Shown here in pieces: positions 63,221 to 64,000 of a DNA stretch of 64,000 nucleotides. The notes beneath the pieces were generated by a model that made no database searches, had not been told where the DNA came from, and worked only from the letters and a program-made list of their open reading frames with translations. Numbering within the stretch: position 1 is the first letter of the stretch; each line of letters begins with the position of its first letter. Position numbers and translations under genes: made by a program. Source of the stretch: Bradyrhizobium sp. Rc3b (GTDB lineage Bacteria; Pseudomonadota; Alphaproteobacteria; Rhizobiales; Xanthobacteraceae); NCBI RefSeq assembly GCF_900114915.1, contig NZ_FOUS01000014.1, forward strand, positions 211,520-275,519, given 5' to 3'.

Positions 63221-64000
63221 TGTTGCGTTATCGGTCTTGGAGGCTGAGGACATGAGGAGAGAGGGCCGTGGTTACGGCAATTGCCAGCCAAGTCTGTAGT
63301 GGTCGCCCTCGGCGGGCGGCTCAGGCCGCGATCGTGGCCCACCGCCTCATGTTGAAGGCGATCGAGGCGAGCAGGACCTGCCCGCTTGCCTTCATCAGAC
63401 CAACGTAGCGGATGCAGGTCAGTCGCATGCGGCGTTTGAGAGTGGCGAAGGTGGTCTCGACCTGGGCTCGCCGGCGCGCGATGAGGCGGTTGTAGCGTTT
63501 GAGCCTTGGCGGCAGTTCCGGATGATGTCTGTTGGGACGGAACGCGATGCGGGGCTTTTTGCCTTCCGCTTTCAACCGGGCTCGTCTGGCATGGGTGTCG
63601 TAGGCCGCATCGGCCCACACCGCGGCTTCATCGCCGCGGATCAAAGCATCGGCTGGCGTGGTGTCGTTGATGTTGGCAGGCGTGGTCAACACCGCGCGGA
63701 TCAGGCCGGACCCCTCGTCGACCCCCACATGGGCCTTGTAACCGAAGGTCGAGCCGCTCTTGCCCTGCCGCTTGGTGAAGCGGGCGTCGGGATCGTTTGA
63801 GGGACGATCCTCCCTCGGAGGAGCTGACACCGCCTGGATCAAGGTTGCATCCAGCATCGTGCCGCGCTTGAGGATGACGCCGGCATTCTCAAGCTGGCGA
63901 TCCAGTTCGCCAAACAGCTTCTCCAGCAGGCCTTGTTCAACGAGCTGGTTCCGGAAGCGGTTCAGGACCGTATGATCGGGGGTGGCATCCTCGAGGCTCA
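63221..64000 (-). mobile_element. IS5-family insertion sequence (truncated by window edge)
   Basis: Left end near CCTGTTGCGTTATCGG at 63221, immediately after the broken dispersed repeat. The transposase fills the rest to the window edge. The far terminal repeat and target duplication are outside the window. Confidence 0.75.
63321..64000 (-). CDS. IS5-family DDE transposase (partial, N-terminus outside window)
   Basis: About 226 C-terminal residues. From the edge: DATPDHTVLNRFRNQLVEQG, MLDATLIQAV (first catalytic Asp), GYKAHVGVDEGSGLIRAV, ADAAYDTHARRARLKAEG (second Asp region), and RRAQVETTFATLKRRMRLT (catalytic Glu in a Y-(2)-R-(3)-E-like helix). It ends MRRWATIAA. The frame is intact as far as visible. 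Confidence 0.92.
   Translation of the reverse strand, partial: SLEDATPDHTVLNRFRNQLVEQGLLEKLFGELDRQLENAGVILKRGTMLDATLIQAVSAPPREDRPSNDPDARFTKRQGKSGSTFGYKAHVGVDEGSGLIRAVLTTPANINDTTPADALIRGDEAAVWADAAYDTHARRARLKAEGKKPRIAFRPNRHHPELPPRLKRYNRLIARRRAQVETTFATLKRRMRLTCIRYVGLMKASGQVLLASIAFNMRRWATIAA

Overview
The window reads as chromosome of a Bradyrhizobium-type alphaproteobacterium. GC content is high and most genes use GTG/ATG starts behind purine-rich ribosome sites. Gene content fits that group: form II coxSLM, the homogentisate pathway, DUF3175, DUF1272 and DUF2783 proteins, and several families of short intergenic inverted repeats. The genus is inferred from protein and repeat style, not from a marker gene. 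No rRNA, tRNA or CRISPR array was seen.

Layout. 1-3.4 kb: a trehalose operon on the minus strand (MFS transporter, otsB, partial otsA). 3.6-8.5 kb: a DUF3175 gene and two paralogous chemoreceptors. One has lost the tip of its signalling hairpin; the other carries a 179-bp duplication of the same region around a run of ten A. 8.7-15.9 kb: a signalling and alcohol-oxidation cluster with a FIST sensor, a hybrid histidine kinase, two LuxR-type regulators, a fused binding protein/cytochrome c, and a PQQ alcohol dehydrogenase with the extra Asp of lanthanide enzymes. 16.9-20.6 kb: form II coxSLM, closed by a clear terminator, then a CoA-transferase.

22-30.5 kb: tyrosine/homogentisate breakdown. 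hppD is divergent from an Lrp-type regulator over a palindrome. A second block holds an FAD monooxygenase, a DUF2783 protein with a polyglutamine end, a degenerate metallo-beta-lactamase-fold protein, hmgA and fahA, with a divergent MarR regulator. 30.5-32.5 kb: a frameshifted methyltransferase flanked by two copies of the marR 3' end, and a lactonase-like hydrolase.

32.8-45.3 kb: a catalytically dead caspase-like protein with TPRs, an OmpA-type protein, an RND adaptor and pump, a Crp-type regulator, an AsmA protein and an adenylate cyclase. 46.2-54.4 kb: envelope and secreted proteins (Spy/LTXXQ-like, LysM) and a GGDEF-EAL protein. 54.8-61.7 kb: a lactonase-type propeller, a second RND-like adaptor beside a second dead caspase, a protein with a DxDTT motif, and a nuclease. 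The right end has a class V aminotransferase and an IS5-family element cut by the window edge.

The observations most worth following are the paired chemoreceptor rearrangements, the two pseudo-caspase/adaptor modules, and the FIST-kinase-regulator-lanthanide dehydrogenase cluster with its fused XoxJ/cytochrome partner.
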